Source: Stenotrophomonas rhizophila (GTDB taxonomy: Bacteria > Pseudomonadota > Gammaproteobacteria > Xanthomonadales > Xanthomonadaceae). From it: 64,000 nt of DNA. Where the stretch lies: assembly GCF_003651185.1 (NCBI RefSeq), contig NZ_RCDC01000004.1, positions 1,102,659 to 1,166,658 on the forward strand, in the 5' to 3' direction. Of this stretch, positions 46,641 to 58,838 are shown one piece after another. The number at the start of each line of letters is the position of its first letter. Position 1 is the first letter of the stretch. The notes below the pieces were generated by a model. It was not told where the DNA came from, made no database searches, and saw nothing but the letters and a program-made list of their open reading frames with translations. A program made the translations under genes and the position numbers.

Positions 46641-48119
46641 TCAAACGTCCGGATTGACCAACCGGCGCAGCGGCGCCAGCAGATCGGTGGGAAGCAGGCC
46701 CCGCTGGCCGTCACTGGCGGCGGCATCGCCGGCCAGGCTGTGCAGCAATGCGCCGGTGCTGGCGGCATCGAAGGCGCCCAGCCCCTGCGCACGCAGGGCG
46801 GCAATGATGCCGGTGAGCAGGTCGCCCATGCCACCTACGGCCATGCCGGGATTGCCGGCGGCCATCACCCGCGGCAGCGCATCGGGCGCGGCGACCACGG
46901 TGCCGGCGCCCTTGAGCACCACCACCGCGTGGAAACGCTCGGCAAGCGCTTTGGCAGCCGTGAAGCGGTCGGCCTGCACCTGCGCGGTGCTCAGCCCAAG
47001 CAGGCGCGCGGCCTCCCCCGGGTGCGGGGTCAGGATCGCGTCATGGAGTGGCTGCGGCGCCTTGGCCAGCAGGTTCAGGGCGTCGGCATCGATCACCAGC
47101 GGCTTGCCGCTGGCCAGCACCTGGCGCCAGAGTTCGTGCGCCCAGTCGTCCTGGCCCAGGCCAGGCCCGATCGCAATCACACCCGCGCGGGGCAGCAGGG
47201 CCTGCAGCTCCTGCGCGTCCTGCACGGCATGCACCATCGCTTCGGGCAGGCGCGCCAACAGCGGTGCGACATGCGGTGACTGGGTCGCCACACTGACCAG
47301 CCCTGCGCCGGCGCGCAACGCCGATTCACTGGCCAGCATCACCGCGCCACCGCTGCCGAGGTTGCCGCCCACGCACAGCACGTGGCCGGATTCGCCCTTG
47401 TGGGTGTTGGCGCGCCGCGCCGGCAGCTGCGCGCGCAGGCGCGGTTGCTGCCAGCACTCGGCGCTGTGCTGCACGCCTTGCCCAGCGTCTGCAGGCAGAT
47501 CCAGCGCGGCCAGGCGGCGACCGCCGACATGCTCCAGCGCTGCGCCGGTATACAGCCCCTGGTGGCGCACGATGAACTGCAGGGTGACCGTGGCACGGAT
47601 GGCAACGCCCGGCACGTGACCGGTGCGCGCATCCACCCCGCTGGGCACGTCCAGCGACAGCACCGGCACGCCAGCGCCGTTGATGGCCGTGACCAGATCC
47701 ACCGCGGCACCGGCCGGCGCGCGGTTCAGGCCGATGCCGAACAGCGCGTCCACCAGCAGGTCCATCGGCGGGAGAACGCCATCGAAGCGCCCCACCGCAC
47801 CGCCGGTGGCGAGGAACGCCTGCTCAGCCCGCTGCGACAACGGGGTAGCCGGCGCATCGGTGTCGAGCCGCAGCACCGTCACCGGGCGGCCGGCTTCACG
47901 GGCCAGACGGGCCAGCACGTAGCCATCGCCGCCGTTGTTGCCGGTCCCCACCACCACACCGATGCGCTGCGCCTGCGGCCAGCGCTCCAGCAGGCAGTGC
48001 CAGGCGGCCTGGCCGGCCTGTTCCATCAGCGAGGCACCGCCATCGCCCAGCAAGGCACTGGCCTGCGCATCCAGGCGGCGCGCAGCGGCGATATCGAACA
48101 GTTCAGCAAGCTGGGGCAT
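46641..48119 (-). CDS. nnr: Bifunctional NAD(P)H-hydrate repair enzyme
   Basis: 492 residues. N-terminal epimerase domain (YjeF_N: VVGTGNNGGDGYVLARLARE, DLLVDALFGIGLNR, LSLDVPSGVDARTG), C-terminal ADP-dependent dehydratase (carbohydrate kinase fold: GHVLCVGGNLGSGGAVMLASESALRAGAGLV, LTPHPGEAARLLG, KGAGTVVAAPD, GNPGMAVGGMGDLLTGII). It repairs hydrated NADH and NADPH. ATG 48117-48119. First gene of the nnr-tsaE-amiC-mutL run and divergent from queG across 72 bp. Confidence 0.95.
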   Translation of the reverse strand: MPQLAELFDIAAARRLDAQASALLGDGGASLMEQAGQAAWHCLLERWPQAQRIGVVVGTGNNGGDGYVLARLAREAGRPVTVLRLDTDAPATPLSQRAEQAFLATGGAVGRFDGVLPPMDLLVDALFGIGLNRAPAGAAVDLVTAINGAGVPVLSLDVPSGVDARTGHVPGVAIRATVTLQFIVRHQGLYTGAALEHVGGRRLAALDLPADAGQGVQHSAECWQQPRLRAQLPARRANTHKGESGHVLCVGGNLGSGGAVMLASESALRAGAGLVSVATQSPHVAPLLARLPEAMVHAVQDAQELQALLPRAGVIAIGPGLGQDDWAHELWRQVLASGKPLVIDADALNLLAKAPQPLHDAILTPHPGEAARLLGLSTAQVQADRFTAAKALAERFHAVVVLKGAGTVVAAPDALPRVMAAGNPGMAVGGMGDLLTGIIAALRAQGLGAFDAASTGALLHSLAGDAAASDGQRGLLPTDLLAPLRRLVNPDV

Positions 48120-48191
48120 GCCGGGATTCTATACTTGTCGCCCAGGCGCAGCCTTGCCGCGCCCTCCCCAGGCTCCGTTTCCGCCCAGGCC

Positions 48192-49280
48192 ATGTCCGCC
48201 GTTCCCCTGCCCGCCCCCGTCCATCTGGCCCGTGCCGCCGAACGCATCCGTGCGATCGCGGGCGTGCACGGCTTCCAGCGCTGCGGGGTGTCCGGCATCG
48301 ATCTGCGCGAAGACGAGGCGCACCTGGCCGATTGGCTGGGCAAGGGCCTGTACGGCACGATGGAGTGGATGGCGCGCCACGGCACGCTGCGTGCGCGGCC
48401 GGATGAACTGCTGCCGGGCACGGTGCGGGTGATCTCGGTCGGCATGGATTACGGCCACAAGGACGACGCCGAAGCCTGGGCCACCCTGCACGATGGCGAC
48501 CGCGCCTACGTGGCGCGCTATGCGCTGGGCCGCGATTACCACAAGCTGATGCGCAACCGGTTGCAGAAGTTCGCCGACAGCATCGCCGCGGAGATCGGGC
48601 CGTTCGGCTATCGCGTGTTCGTCGATTCGGCCCCGGTGCTGGAGCGTGCGCTCGCCCGCAATGCCGGGCTGGGCTGGATCGGCAAGCACACCTGCCTGAT
48701 CGACAAACAGGGCGGCTCGTGGTTCTTCATCGGCGAAATCTACGTCGACCTGCCGCTGCCGGTGGATACACCGGCCACCGCACACTGCGGCACCTGCACG
48801 CGCTGCATCGATGTCTGCCCGACCCAGGCGATCATCGCCCCGCACCGCCTGGATGCACGCCGCTGCATCTCCTACCTCACCATTGAACACGACGGCGCGA
48901 TTCCCGAGGACATGCGCACGGCGATGGGCAACCGCATTTACGGCTGCGACGACTGCCAGCTGGTCTGCCCCTGGAACAAGTTCGCCAAGCGCACCGACGA
49001 GCCGGATTTCCGCGCGCGCAACGATCTGGACACCGCCTCGCTCGCCCAGCTGTTCGCTTGGGAAGAAGACGAGTTCCTGCGCCGCACCGAGGGCAGCCCG
49101 ATCCGCCGCAGCGGACATGAACGCTGGCTGCGCAACATTGCCGTGGCGCTGGGCAATGCCCCCACCCACGCCGAAACACTGGCCGCGCTGCAGGCACGAC
49201 GCGAGCATCCTTCGACGATCGTGCGCGAGCACGTGGCGTGGGCGCTGCAGCAGCACGCCAACCGCACCTCCGCGGGATGA
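48192..49280 (+). CDS. queG: QueG, epoxyqueuosine reductase
   Basis: Cobalamin-dependent final step of queuosine formation on tRNA. 362 residues. Typical N-terminal GFQRCGVSGIDL..LADWLGKGLYGTMEWM, the central DSAPVLERALARNAGLGWIGKHT, and two [4Fe-4S] motifs CGTCTRCIDVCPTQAI and CDDCQLVCPWN. A HEAT-like C-terminal part (RNIAVALGNAPT) follows. ATG 48192; no strong Shine-Dalgarno sequence. It is followed 60 nt later by xseA. Confidence 0.95.
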   Translation: MSAVPLPAPVHLARAAERIRAIAGVHGFQRCGVSGIDLREDEAHLADWLGKGLYGTMEWMARHGTLRARPDELLPGTVRVISVGMDYGHKDDAEAWATLHDGDRAYVARYALGRDYHKLMRNRLQKFADSIAAEIGPFGYRVFVDSAPVLERALARNAGLGWIGKHTCLIDKQGGSWFFIGEIYVDLPLPVDTPATAHCGTCTRCIDVCPTQAIIAPHRLDARRCISYLTIEHDGAIPEDMRTAMGNRIYGCDDCQLVCPWNKFAKRTDEPDFRARNDLDTASLAQLFAWEEDEFLRRTEGSPIRRSGHERWLRNIAVALGNAPTHAETLAALQARREHPSTIVREHVAWALQQHANRTSAG

Positions 49281-49340
49281 AGCATCGCCGCCGACGTGCG
49301 ACCATGGCCCCCCGTTCGTACCGTTTGGCCTGATTCCTCC

Positions 49341-50681
49341 ATGGACCGCAGCGCGCAGATTCTCACGCCCAGCCAGCTCAACATCCTGGCCCGCGACCTG
49401 CTGGAAGGCGCGTTTCCCCTGATCTGGGTGGAGGCCGAACTGGGCAGCGTGACGCGCCCTGCCTCGGGCCATCTATATTTCACGCTGAAGGATGCGCGCT
49501 CGCAAGTCCGCGCGGCGTTGTTCAAGCCCAAGAGCCAGTGGCTGAAGTTCGTGCCGCGCGAAGGCATGCGCGTGCTCGCGCGTGGCCGGCTGACCCTGTA
49601 CGAAGCCCGCGGCGAGTACCAGATGGTGCTCGACCACATGGAGGAAGCCGGCGAAGGCGCCCTGCGCCGCGCCTTCGAGCAGCTCAAGGCACGCCTGGAG
49701 GCCGAGGGCCTGTTCGCGCCGGAGCGTAAACGCCCGCTGCCGGCGCATGTGCGTCGCCTGGCGGTGATCACCTCGCCGACCGGCGCGGCGGTGCGCGACG
49801 TGCTGAGCGTCCTTGAACGGCGTTTCCCGATGCTCGAGGTCGATCTGCTGCCCAGCTTGGTGCAGGGCGACAGCGCAGCCGCGCAGATCACTTCGCTGCT
49901 GCGTGGCGCCGATGCCAGCGGCCGCTATGACGTGATCCTGCTGACCCGCGGTGGCGGCTCGATGGAAGATCTCTGGGCCTTCAACGACGAGCAGCTGACC
50001 CGCGCGATCGCGGCCAGCCAGACCCCGGTGGTGTCTGCCGTGGGCCACGAAACCGACTTCAGCCTGGCCGACTTCGCCGCCGATCTGCGCGCGCCGACGC
50101 CGTCGGTCGCGGCCGAACTGCTGGTGCCTGATCAGCGTGACCTGCTGCTGCGTGTGCGTCGCCTCGATGCACGTCTGGCGCAGCTGCAACGGCACAGCCT
50201 GGGGCAGGCGATGCAGCGCGCGGACCGTGCCCTGCTCCGCCTCAACGCACAGAGCCCGCAATCACGCCTGCAGCTGTTGCAGCGCCGTCAGCAGGACGTC
50301 GCGCGCCGTCTGCACGCAGCGTGGACGACACAGCATCAGGGCCGTCTGGCCCAGCTGCGCCACGCGGCGGCCGTGCTGCGCAGCGGTCATCCGCAGCGCC
50401 GGCTGGATGCCCTGCGTGAGCGCCTGCAACGCCTGCAGCCGCGTGCGGACAGCGCGATCGGTCGCCAGCTGCAGCGCGACGCCCTGCGCCTGCGTGCCCT
50501 CGCCCGTTCGATGGAAGCAGTCAGCCCGCTGGCCACCGTCGCGCGTGGTTACGCGATCCTGACCCGCGAGGACGATGGCAGTCTGGTGCGTTCGCCGTTG
50601 CAGGTGCGCCCGGGCGACACGCTCAAGGCACGCGTGCAGGACGGCGTGATCGACGTAACCGTCAACGAACCGGCGCGCTGA
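49341..50681 (+). CDS. xseA: XseA, exodeoxyribonuclease VII large subunit
   Basis: 446 residues. N-terminal OB fold ([29 protein letters not shown]), catalytic core with [58 protein letters not shown] and [12 protein letters not shown] long Arg/Gln/Leu coiled coil and a C-terminal beta segment ([16 protein letters not shown]) follow. ATG 49341 ([12 protein letters not shown]) preceded by CCTCC-rich DNA without an obvious ribosome site. Confidence 0.95.
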   Translation: MDRSAQILTPSQLNILARDLLEGAFPLIWVEAELGSVTRPASGHLYFTLKDARSQVRAALFKPKSQWLKFVPREGMRVLARGRLTLYEARGEYQMVLDHMEEAGEGALRRAFEQLKARLEAEGLFAPERKRPLPAHVRRLAVITSPTGAAVRDVLSVLERRFPMLEVDLLPSLVQGDSAAAQITSLLRGADASGRYDVILLTRGGGSMEDLWAFNDEQLTRAIAASQTPVVSAVGHETDFSLADFAADLRAPTPSVAAELLVPDQRDLLLRVRRLDARLAQLQRHSLGQAMQRADRALLRLNAQSPQSRLQLLQRRQQDVARRLHAAWTTQHQGRLAQLRHAAAVLRSGHPQRRLDALRERLQRLQPRADSAIGRQLQRDALRLRALARSMEAVSPLATVARGYAILTREDDGSLVRSPLQVRPGDTLKARVQDGVIDVTVNEPAR

Positions 50682-50714
50682 TCCGGCGCGCCCAAGCCGC
50701 TGCGCGGTTCGCCT

Positions 50715-51617
50715 TCAACGTCCCGCGCTTTCGCAGAATTTCTGCCGGTATTCCATCGCCTTGGGCATCAACGCCTGCAGGTTCTGGATGCGCGTGCCCG
50801 GGTTGGGATGCGTGGACGCGAATTCCGACGTCGACTGCCCACCACTGGCCTGTCCCATCCGCTCCCACAGCGGAATCGCTTCCTGCGGATCGAAACACGC
50901 TGCCGCGGCCAGCATCAGGCCTACTTCATCGGCCTGGGTTTCATGGCTGCGCGCGTACGGCAGCAGGTAGCCGTAGCCCATCGCCGACATCATCATCTGC
51001 TGCTGTTGCGGGTCCATGCCGCTGGCGGCACCGGCCATCTGCCCGATCTGGGTCATCTTCTGCTGGGCCATGCGCTGGGCGCCATGGCGCAGCAAGGCAT
51101 GTGCGATTTCATGCCCCATCACCACCGCCATCGCATCCACCGTACGCGCGACCGGAATCAACCCGGTGTAGACCGCCATCTTGCCGCCCGGCAGGCAGAA
51201 GGCGTTGGCCTGATCGGAGGGGATCACGTTGACTTCCCATTCGAAATCCCGCGCGAAATGGGCTGGCTTCAGGCCATGTTCTTCGGCGAGGGCGGTCTCC
51301 ACCACGTCCACCTTGGCGATCAGGCGCTGGGCGATCGCCTGGATTTCGCGCGACTGCGGTGCACTGGGATCCAGCGGCCGCTCCTGCGCCAGGATTTCCT
51401 GGTAGGCCTGCAGGCCCAGCGCCTTTTCCTGGGTCGCATCGAGCGAGCTGTCGATCAGCACGCTCTCGCCGGTATACGGATCCACCGCACGGTTGGAGAA
51501 CCAATAGAACGCGGCATAGCCGGCGAAGGCCAGCAGCACCCACCAGCGGATGTTGCCGAACAGGCCCGGCCGCCGGGCGCGGCCCTGCTGCTGACCGCCG
51601 AATGGATCGTTGCGCAT
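50715..51617 (-). CDS. M48-family metalloprotease, single-pass membrane protein
   Basis: 300 residues. One N-terminal membrane helix (IRWWVLLAFAGYAAFYWF) then a periplasmic M48 domain: HEIAH near residue 168 in VVMGHEIAHALLRHGAQRMAQ, and the third ligand region SHETQADEVGLMLAAAA. Resembles the LoiP/YcaL group of envelope proteases. The HPNPGTRIQNL motif near the end is typical. ATG 51615-51617 with AGGAACC upstream. It is the second M48 protease in the window after HtpX. Confidence 0.9.
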   Translation of the reverse strand: MRNDPFGGQQQGRARRPGLFGNIRWWVLLAFAGYAAFYWFSNRAVDPYTGESVLIDSSLDATQEKALGLQAYQEILAQERPLDPSAPQSREIQAIAQRLIAKVDVVETALAEEHGLKPAHFARDFEWEVNVIPSDQANAFCLPGGKMAVYTGLIPVARTVDAMAVVMGHEIAHALLRHGAQRMAQQKMTQIGQMAGAASGMDPQQQQMMMSAMGYGYLLPYARSHETQADEVGLMLAAAACFDPQEAIPLWERMGQASGGQSTSEFASTHPNPGTRIQNLQALMPKAMEYRQKFCESAGR

Positions 51618-51726
51618 GCGCGTGGTTCCTGAGATGGCCGCGGCACCCTGCCCGACACTGTGCCAATCCTAGAACGCGCGCCGTGGCGCCGGGTGAAATC
51701 CGCTCACCTCACCGCGGGGACGTCCC

Positions 51727-53631
51727 TCAGATGCCGCGCACCAGGCGGAAGCCGATCCGTGCGCTGGTGGTGTCCGAATCCTGCGATTGCCGCCAGGCCG
51801 CGCGGGTCTGCGCCGGCGCATTGGCCCAGTTGCCACCGCGGATCACGCGCTGCCGGCAGCCCGGGTTGAACCAGGCCACGCCATCGGACGGCGCACGCCG
51901 GTAGCTGGCATGCCAGCAGTCGGCCACCCATTCGCTGAGGTTGCCGGCGATGTCGTGCAGGCCCCACGGGTTGGGATCGAAGCTGGCCACCGGCGCCGGC
52001 CCCCAATACCCATCGCCGTAGCCGACGAAGGCGTTGTACCAGTGCCGCCCGGAGGGCGAGACATCCTCGGCCCCGGTGAAATTGCCCGCACGCGCGGGCG
52101 GCGTGCCTGCATCGCCCCACGGGTACCGGCCGCTGCTGCCGGCGCGCAGGGCGTATTCGAATTCGGCCTCACTGGGCAGCCGGTAGGAGCGCCCGGTCTG
52201 CTCGGACAGCCAGGTCGCGTAATTCTCGGCATCGCGTACGCTGACGTGCATCACCGGCAGGTTGGCGATCGCCTCGGCCCCGTTGTAATCGGACTGCCAG
52301 TCCACCCCGCTGCGCCGGACGAAGTTGCCGCTGCGCTCGTCATACACGATCGAATGACCGCGCCGCGTGGCCCGGGGGCGGGCCTTGGTAGCCTGCACAT
52401 AGCGGCGGAAATCGGCGACCGTCACTTCGGTGATCGACATCGCGAAACCACGCTCGAAGCGCACGTAGTGCGCGGGCTTCTCGGCATCGGTCGCGCCGAG
52501 CTCGTTCTCGGCCGCGCCCATCTGGAAGCCGCCGTGCGGCACCACGATCATCTGCGGCCCGCGGCCGCCATCGCGCAGCGCATCGCTGAACACCTGCCGC
52601 GGCCGGAAGCTGCCGTAATGGGTGACCAGTTCGATGCGCTCGCGCAGCTGCCCCACGACAGGATCACCGGGCAGCGCGATGCGCAGGGCATCTTCCAGCT
52701 TCTGCCGGGCCGGCTTGAGTCCCTGCGGCGTGGCCAGATCGCGCAGGCCCTCGTTACGCAGCCGCGCCAGGGTGTCGGAGCGGATCGTTTCGATACGTTC
52801 GAAGGCGTCGGCAATGGTGATGGAGGAATCCCGGACCTTGGCCGCTTCGGCCAGCCAGGTACCGGCCGTCGCGAAATCGGCCGCCAGCGCCGCCGTCTCG
52901 GCACGCCGGATCAGCGCGCTCTCGGCCGCTGCCAGCCCTTGCCGGGCGCGGGGGTTGTCCGCGTCCAGTGCGAGTGCTTCACGGAAATTGGGAATGGCGC
53001 CATCGCCGTCTTCGCCGATGCGGTCCGCGCGCAGATCGTCTTCGCCGGCGCGGTTGTACGCCACCACGCGCTGGGCAATTTCCACCCGCGACTGCAGCTC
53101 GCGCACCTTGGGATCGTCCGGCGCCAGGGTCAGCAATACCAGGGCCATCTCGCTGGCCTGGGCCAAGGCCTCGCGCTGCTTGAGCGGCCGCTCCAACAAC
53201 GCTGAGGCTTCCTGCAGCAGGCGTTGCCGCGCGCGTTTCAGCCCGGCCTCGGCCACGCGGTCCTTGGGGTCGTGCTGCAGCAGGGCAAGCCAGATCGGGA
53301 TCGCGTCCTCGGCGGTGCGGTACAGCCGGTCTTCCTCGAAGGCGCGTGCGGCATCGCGGCGAGCCTGGACAACGTCGTCGTCAACGAGGGTGACGGCAGG
53401 TGGCTGCCAGCGCTCCACCGTCTCGGCAGCGTCCTCGCCTCCGATGGTGACCTGCGCCACCGGCGCGCTCGCTTTGGCCGGTGCGGCAGCCGGCTTGGCG
53501 GCCGGCGCTGCCGACGGTGCCGGCGCGGGCGCGGGCGCGGGAGAACATGCGGCCAGCATGCCCAACAGAGCAGTGAACAGCAGCGGCAATGGGCCTGACG
53601 GTCGCAAATGGGGGTCCTTGGGGCGTGTCAT
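51727..53631 (-). CDS. Lipoprotein with TPR-like region and FGE/SUMF1-type domain
   Basis: 634 residues. Signal peptide with lipobox LAAC, an Ala/Pro-rich linker, an alpha-helical repeat region (about 90-370) and a C-terminal sulfatase-modifying-factor domain (about 385-634: MIVVPHGGFQMGAAENE, PVMHVSVRDAENYATWLSEQTGRSYRLPSEAEFEYALRAG, PNPWGLHDIAGNLSEWVADCW, RVIRGGNWAN, IGFRLVRG). True formylglycine-generating enzymes carry a Cys pair after the RGG motif; here that stretch reads NWANAPAQTRAAWRQ without Cys. It is therefore probably a structural, ligand-binding or iron-enzyme relative, not an FGE. ATG 53629-53631; ribosome site weak. Confidence 0.85.
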   Translation of the reverse strand: MTRPKDPHLRPSGPLPLLFTALLGMLAACSPAPAPAPAPSAAPAAKPAAAPAKASAPVAQVTIGGEDAAETVERWQPPAVTLVDDDVVQARRDAARAFEEDRLYRTAEDAIPIWLALLQHDPKDRVAEAGLKRARQRLLQEASALLERPLKQREALAQASEMALVLLTLAPDDPKVRELQSRVEIAQRVVAYNRAGEDDLRADRIGEDGDGAIPNFREALALDADNPRARQGLAAAESALIRRAETAALAADFATAGTWLAEAAKVRDSSITIADAFERIETIRSDTLARLRNEGLRDLATPQGLKPARQKLEDALRIALPGDPVVGQLRERIELVTHYGSFRPRQVFSDALRDGGRGPQMIVVPHGGFQMGAAENELGATDAEKPAHYVRFERGFAMSITEVTVADFRRYVQATKARPRATRRGHSIVYDERSGNFVRRSGVDWQSDYNGAEAIANLPVMHVSVRDAENYATWLSEQTGRSYRLPSEAEFEYALRAGSSGRYPWGDAGTPPARAGNFTGAEDVSPSGRHWYNAFVGYGDGYWGPAPVASFDPNPWGLHDIAGNLSEWVADCWHASYRRAPSDGVAWFNPGCRQRVIRGGNWANAPAQTRAAWRQSQDSDTTSARIGFRLVRGI

Positions 53632-53852
53632 CGTCTTGCTGGTGCCCACGCCACGTCGCAAGCCGCCGCCCGGGGCGCGATGGCGATCCAGGGGGCATGC
53701 CGCAGGCGCAGGCAGGGGATCATCATAATCGCCACCGTCGCGGGGGGCGACCGTCCCCGGCCCGGGCGTTCATCACCGCACGGCGGGATGCCGGCCGTGG
53801 CGTGGCGTGGCGTTAGGCTATCCTCCCCGACCTGAGCACCCCTTTGCAGTAC

Positions 53853-54947
53853 ATGGAATCCCACGTGGCTTACTGGATCAAAACCCCGGCGGAACTGGAC
53901 GAGCGCTACCGCCAGCGCCCCACCCGCATCGGCCTGGACACCGAGTTCATCCGCGAACGCACCTACTGGCCGCAGCTGGCGCTGGTGCAGATGGCCGTCG
54001 GCGATGAAATCCTGCTGATCGACCCGCTGATCCCCGGCATGAACGAGGCCCTGGCCCCGTGGCTGGCCGACACCTCCATCCTCAAGATCATGCACAGCGC
54101 CAGCGAAGACCTGGTTACCTTCAAGGTCGCCTGCGGCGTGCTGCCGCGCCCGCTGTTCGATACCCAGATCGGTGCATCGCTGGCCGGCATCGGCGGCGGC
54201 ATGGGTTACCAGAAACTGGTCACGGCAGTCACCGGCGTCACCTTGGCCAAGGGCGAAACCCGCTCGGACTGGATGCGCCGCCCACTCTCGGAGGCGCAGC
54301 TGGAATACGCCGCCGACGACGTGGAATACCTGTTCCAGATCCACGACACCCTCGACGCGCGCCTGCAGGAACTGGGCCGCCGCCAGTGGCTGCAGGACGA
54401 TGCCGAGCGCCTGCTCGCCAGTGTCGAACACGATGAAGAGCGTTGGCCGCACGTGGCGATGCGCTCGGCACAGTTCATGGATACCCCCGCGCAACTGCGT
54501 CTGCTGCGGTTGCTGCGCTGGCGCGACGTCCAGGCCCGCGCCAGCGACAAGCCGCGCAGCTGGGTGCTCGACAACGAACTGGCTGCGGTGCTCGCACGTA
54601 CCCCGCCGGCCGATGTGGATGCGCTGTCCAAGCTGATGGAGGGCTTCCCGAAGGCCCCCCGCAAACTGGCCGCCCAGGTGTGGCAGGCGCTGATCACCCC
54701 GCTCGCCGACGAAGCCGAGGCACCGCTGGCGCTGCCGGCCAACGATGCCAACAAACAAGCCCTCAAGCGGCTGCAGGATGCCGTCAGCGCGCGCAGCGCC
54801 GAACTCGGTCTGCCCGATGGCGTGCTCGCCTCGCGCAAGCATCTGGAAAGCTACCTGGAAAGCCGCCAGTGGCCGACGGCGTTGGCCGGCTGGCGCCAGG
54901 CGCAGCTCGAACCGATCCTCTCGGCGCTGTTGCCGCCGACTGCATGA
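53853..54947 (+). CDS. rnd: Ribonuclease D
   Basis: 3'-5' exoribonuclease for tRNA maturation. 364 residues. DEDD motifs: GLDTEF (Asp29, Glu31), ILKIMHSASEDL and LEYAADDVEYL, with HRDC-like domains after about residue 205. ATG 53853 (MESHVAYWIKTPAELD); a TTG three codons earlier is an alternative. The downstream region has a 12-bp hairpin at 54955-54984. Confidence 0.94.
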   Translation: MESHVAYWIKTPAELDERYRQRPTRIGLDTEFIRERTYWPQLALVQMAVGDEILLIDPLIPGMNEALAPWLADTSILKIMHSASEDLVTFKVACGVLPRPLFDTQIGASLAGIGGGMGYQKLVTAVTGVTLAKGETRSDWMRRPLSEAQLEYAADDVEYLFQIHDTLDARLQELGRRQWLQDDAERLLASVEHDEERWPHVAMRSAQFMDTPAQLRLLRLLRWRDVQARASDKPRSWVLDNELAAVLARTPPADVDALSKLMEGFPKAPRKLAAQVWQALITPLADEAEAPLALPANDANKQALKRLQDAVSARSAELGLPDGVLASRKHLESYLESRQWPTALAGWRQAQLEPILSALLPPTA

Positions 54948-54954
54948 GCCTCAC

Positions 54955-54984
54955 GCATCGGTGCGGATCTGACCGCACCGATGC
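54955..54984 (+). terminator. Long hairpin after rnd
   Basis: GCATCGGTGCGG-ATCTGA-CCGCACCGATGC, a perfect 12-bp stem 8 nt after the rnd stop. No T-tract. A second stem (CGACGGC-CCACT-GCCGTCG) follows about 30 nt later in the same 284-bp gap. Confidence 0.55.
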
Positions 54985-55231
54985 GCCGCTCGCATCACCT
55001 TGCGAGTGCACTGACGACGGCCCACTGCCGTCGAATCCTGAACGAAGCGCACACCGTCCCTGACATGTCGTCATCGGCATGACCGCAGACACATACGCAC
55101 GTTCAAACCGCATGCAAGAGTGAATCGCACGCAACGCTCCGCGCCTGCAACAGGCCCGGTCCGGACACGGCATCCCGCAGGACCGCGCCGTCGGCGCAGG
55201 TTCTGCCCACGCGGCTGCGCAAAGGACTCCC

Positions 55232-56404
55232 ATGCATCTGATCGCGACTCGAAGGAACGCCCCCTCCCCTCGCCGCACCCCGCGCCGCCTGCAGCGCTGG
55301 CTCGGCGCGACCCTGCTGCTGGCGGCCACTACGGCCAGCGCTGCCGATGATCTGAACGAACGGCTCGCACAGGCCCTGCAGGGCACCGCCACGCCTGCGA
55401 TGGGCGTGCTGGTCATCCGCGATGGCAAGATCGCCGAACATGCCGTGCATGGCGTCCGTCGCAATGATGCGACGACACCGGTCACCACGGACGATCAATG
55501 GATGATCGGCTCCACCGGCAAGCCGATCACGGTGGCGATGATCGCGCGGCTCGTTGAACAGGGTGTGCTGCGCTGGGATGCACCGCTGTCGACCTTGTTG
55601 CCCGACCTTACCGCACAGATGCAGCCGGCCTACCGCAGCGTCACCCTGGTGCAGTTGCTCTCGCACCGCGCCGGCCTGCCGGAAAACCTCACCGACGCCG
55701 CCGCACTGGATGCGTTCTTCGTTGATACGCGGGCCCTGCCCGTGCAGCGCGAGGCTTACGTCAAGGCAGCCTTGGCCGAAGCGCCGGTGCACCCGCCCGG
55801 CACCGAATTCGCCTACAGCAACAGCGGCTTCCTGATCGCGGCGGTGATCGCCGAACGTGCCACTGGCAAGGACGTGGAAACGCTGATGCAGCGCGAAGTG
55901 TTCCAGCCACTGGGCATGACCGGTGCCGGGTTCGGCCCGACCCCGGCGGGGCAACCGCTGGGCCATCGCGCCGGCAAGCCGGTGACCACCGCGCCGCAGA
56001 AGGCCGATGACGGAGTGCCGCCGCTCTACACCGCCGCCGGTAATCTGCACATGCGCCTGCAGGATCTGGCGCTGTTCGCCATCGATCAGCTCGCCGGCGG
56101 CCAGGGCAAAGGCACGCTGCTGACACCGGCCTCGTACGCGCTGATGCAGACCGCGCAGCCGGGCAGCGGATCCGGGCTGGACTGGGGCGTGCAGCCGTCG
56201 ATTGCCGGTCGTCAGGGGCCGGTGCTGGTGCACGGCGGCTCAGACGGCAACTGGCTGGCCTGGGTGGTGCTGTTCCCCGGCCAGAACAACGGCGTGATCG
56301 CCATCGCCAACGCCGCCGAAGACATGGGCGCCGACCAGGCCACCATGGGCGTGCTGGGTGGATTGTTCGCCGAACTGGCGCCGGCTGCAGCGCCCGCCAG
56401 GTAA
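55232..56404 (+). CDS. Serine hydrolase, beta-lactamase/class C-like
   Basis: 390 residues with an Arg-rich N terminus and signal peptide (WLGATLLLAATTASA), so exported. Catalytic motifs: SxxK as Ser94-Thr-Gly-Lys97, YSN in FAYSNSG, and HGG (VHGGSDGNW) in place of KTG. This is the pattern of the PF00144 serine hydrolases, which include esterases, DD-peptidases and AmpC relatives. The HxG motif is seen in peptidases and esterases more often than in true beta-lactamases, so I do not call it a resistance gene. ATG 55232 with AAAGGAC upstream. It is followed by a strong terminator. Confidence 0.87.
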   Translation: MHLIATRRNAPSPRRTPRRLQRWLGATLLLAATTASAADDLNERLAQALQGTATPAMGVLVIRDGKIAEHAVHGVRRNDATTPVTTDDQWMIGSTGKPITVAMIARLVEQGVLRWDAPLSTLLPDLTAQMQPAYRSVTLVQLLSHRAGLPENLTDAAALDAFFVDTRALPVQREAYVKAALAEAPVHPPGTEFAYSNSGFLIAAVIAERATGKDVETLMQREVFQPLGMTGAGFGPTPAGQPLGHRAGKPVTTAPQKADDGVPPLYTAAGNLHMRLQDLALFAIDQLAGGQGKGTLLTPASYALMQTAQPGSGSGLDWGVQPSIAGRQGPVLVHGGSDGNWLAWVVLFPGQNNGVIAIANAAEDMGADQATMGVLGGLFAELAPAAAPAR

Positions 56405-56411
56405 CAGAAAC

Positions 56412-56441
56412 GACAACGCCCCGCAGATGCGGGGCGTTGTC
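56412..56441. terminator. Strong hairpin between serine hydrolase and TonB receptor
   Basis: GACAACGCCCCGC-AGAT-GCGGGGCGTTGTC, 13 bp perfect, between convergent genes. Likely serves both, although T-tracts are short. Confidence 0.7.
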
Positions 56442-56492
56442 GAAACACGCATCATGCTCACCGGTGCCCTGCGGCACCGGTGATCGCGTGAC

Positions 56493-58838
<2,346 letters not shown>

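Noticed and set aside
46153..47619. 488-codon plus-strand frame opposite tsaE/nnr
   Set aside because: Serine/Arg/Ala-rich shadow of two conserved genes.
55232..56404. Calling the serine hydrolase a beta-lactamase resistance gene
   Set aside because: The third motif is HGG, not KTG, and the PF00144 family is mostly esterases and peptidases.
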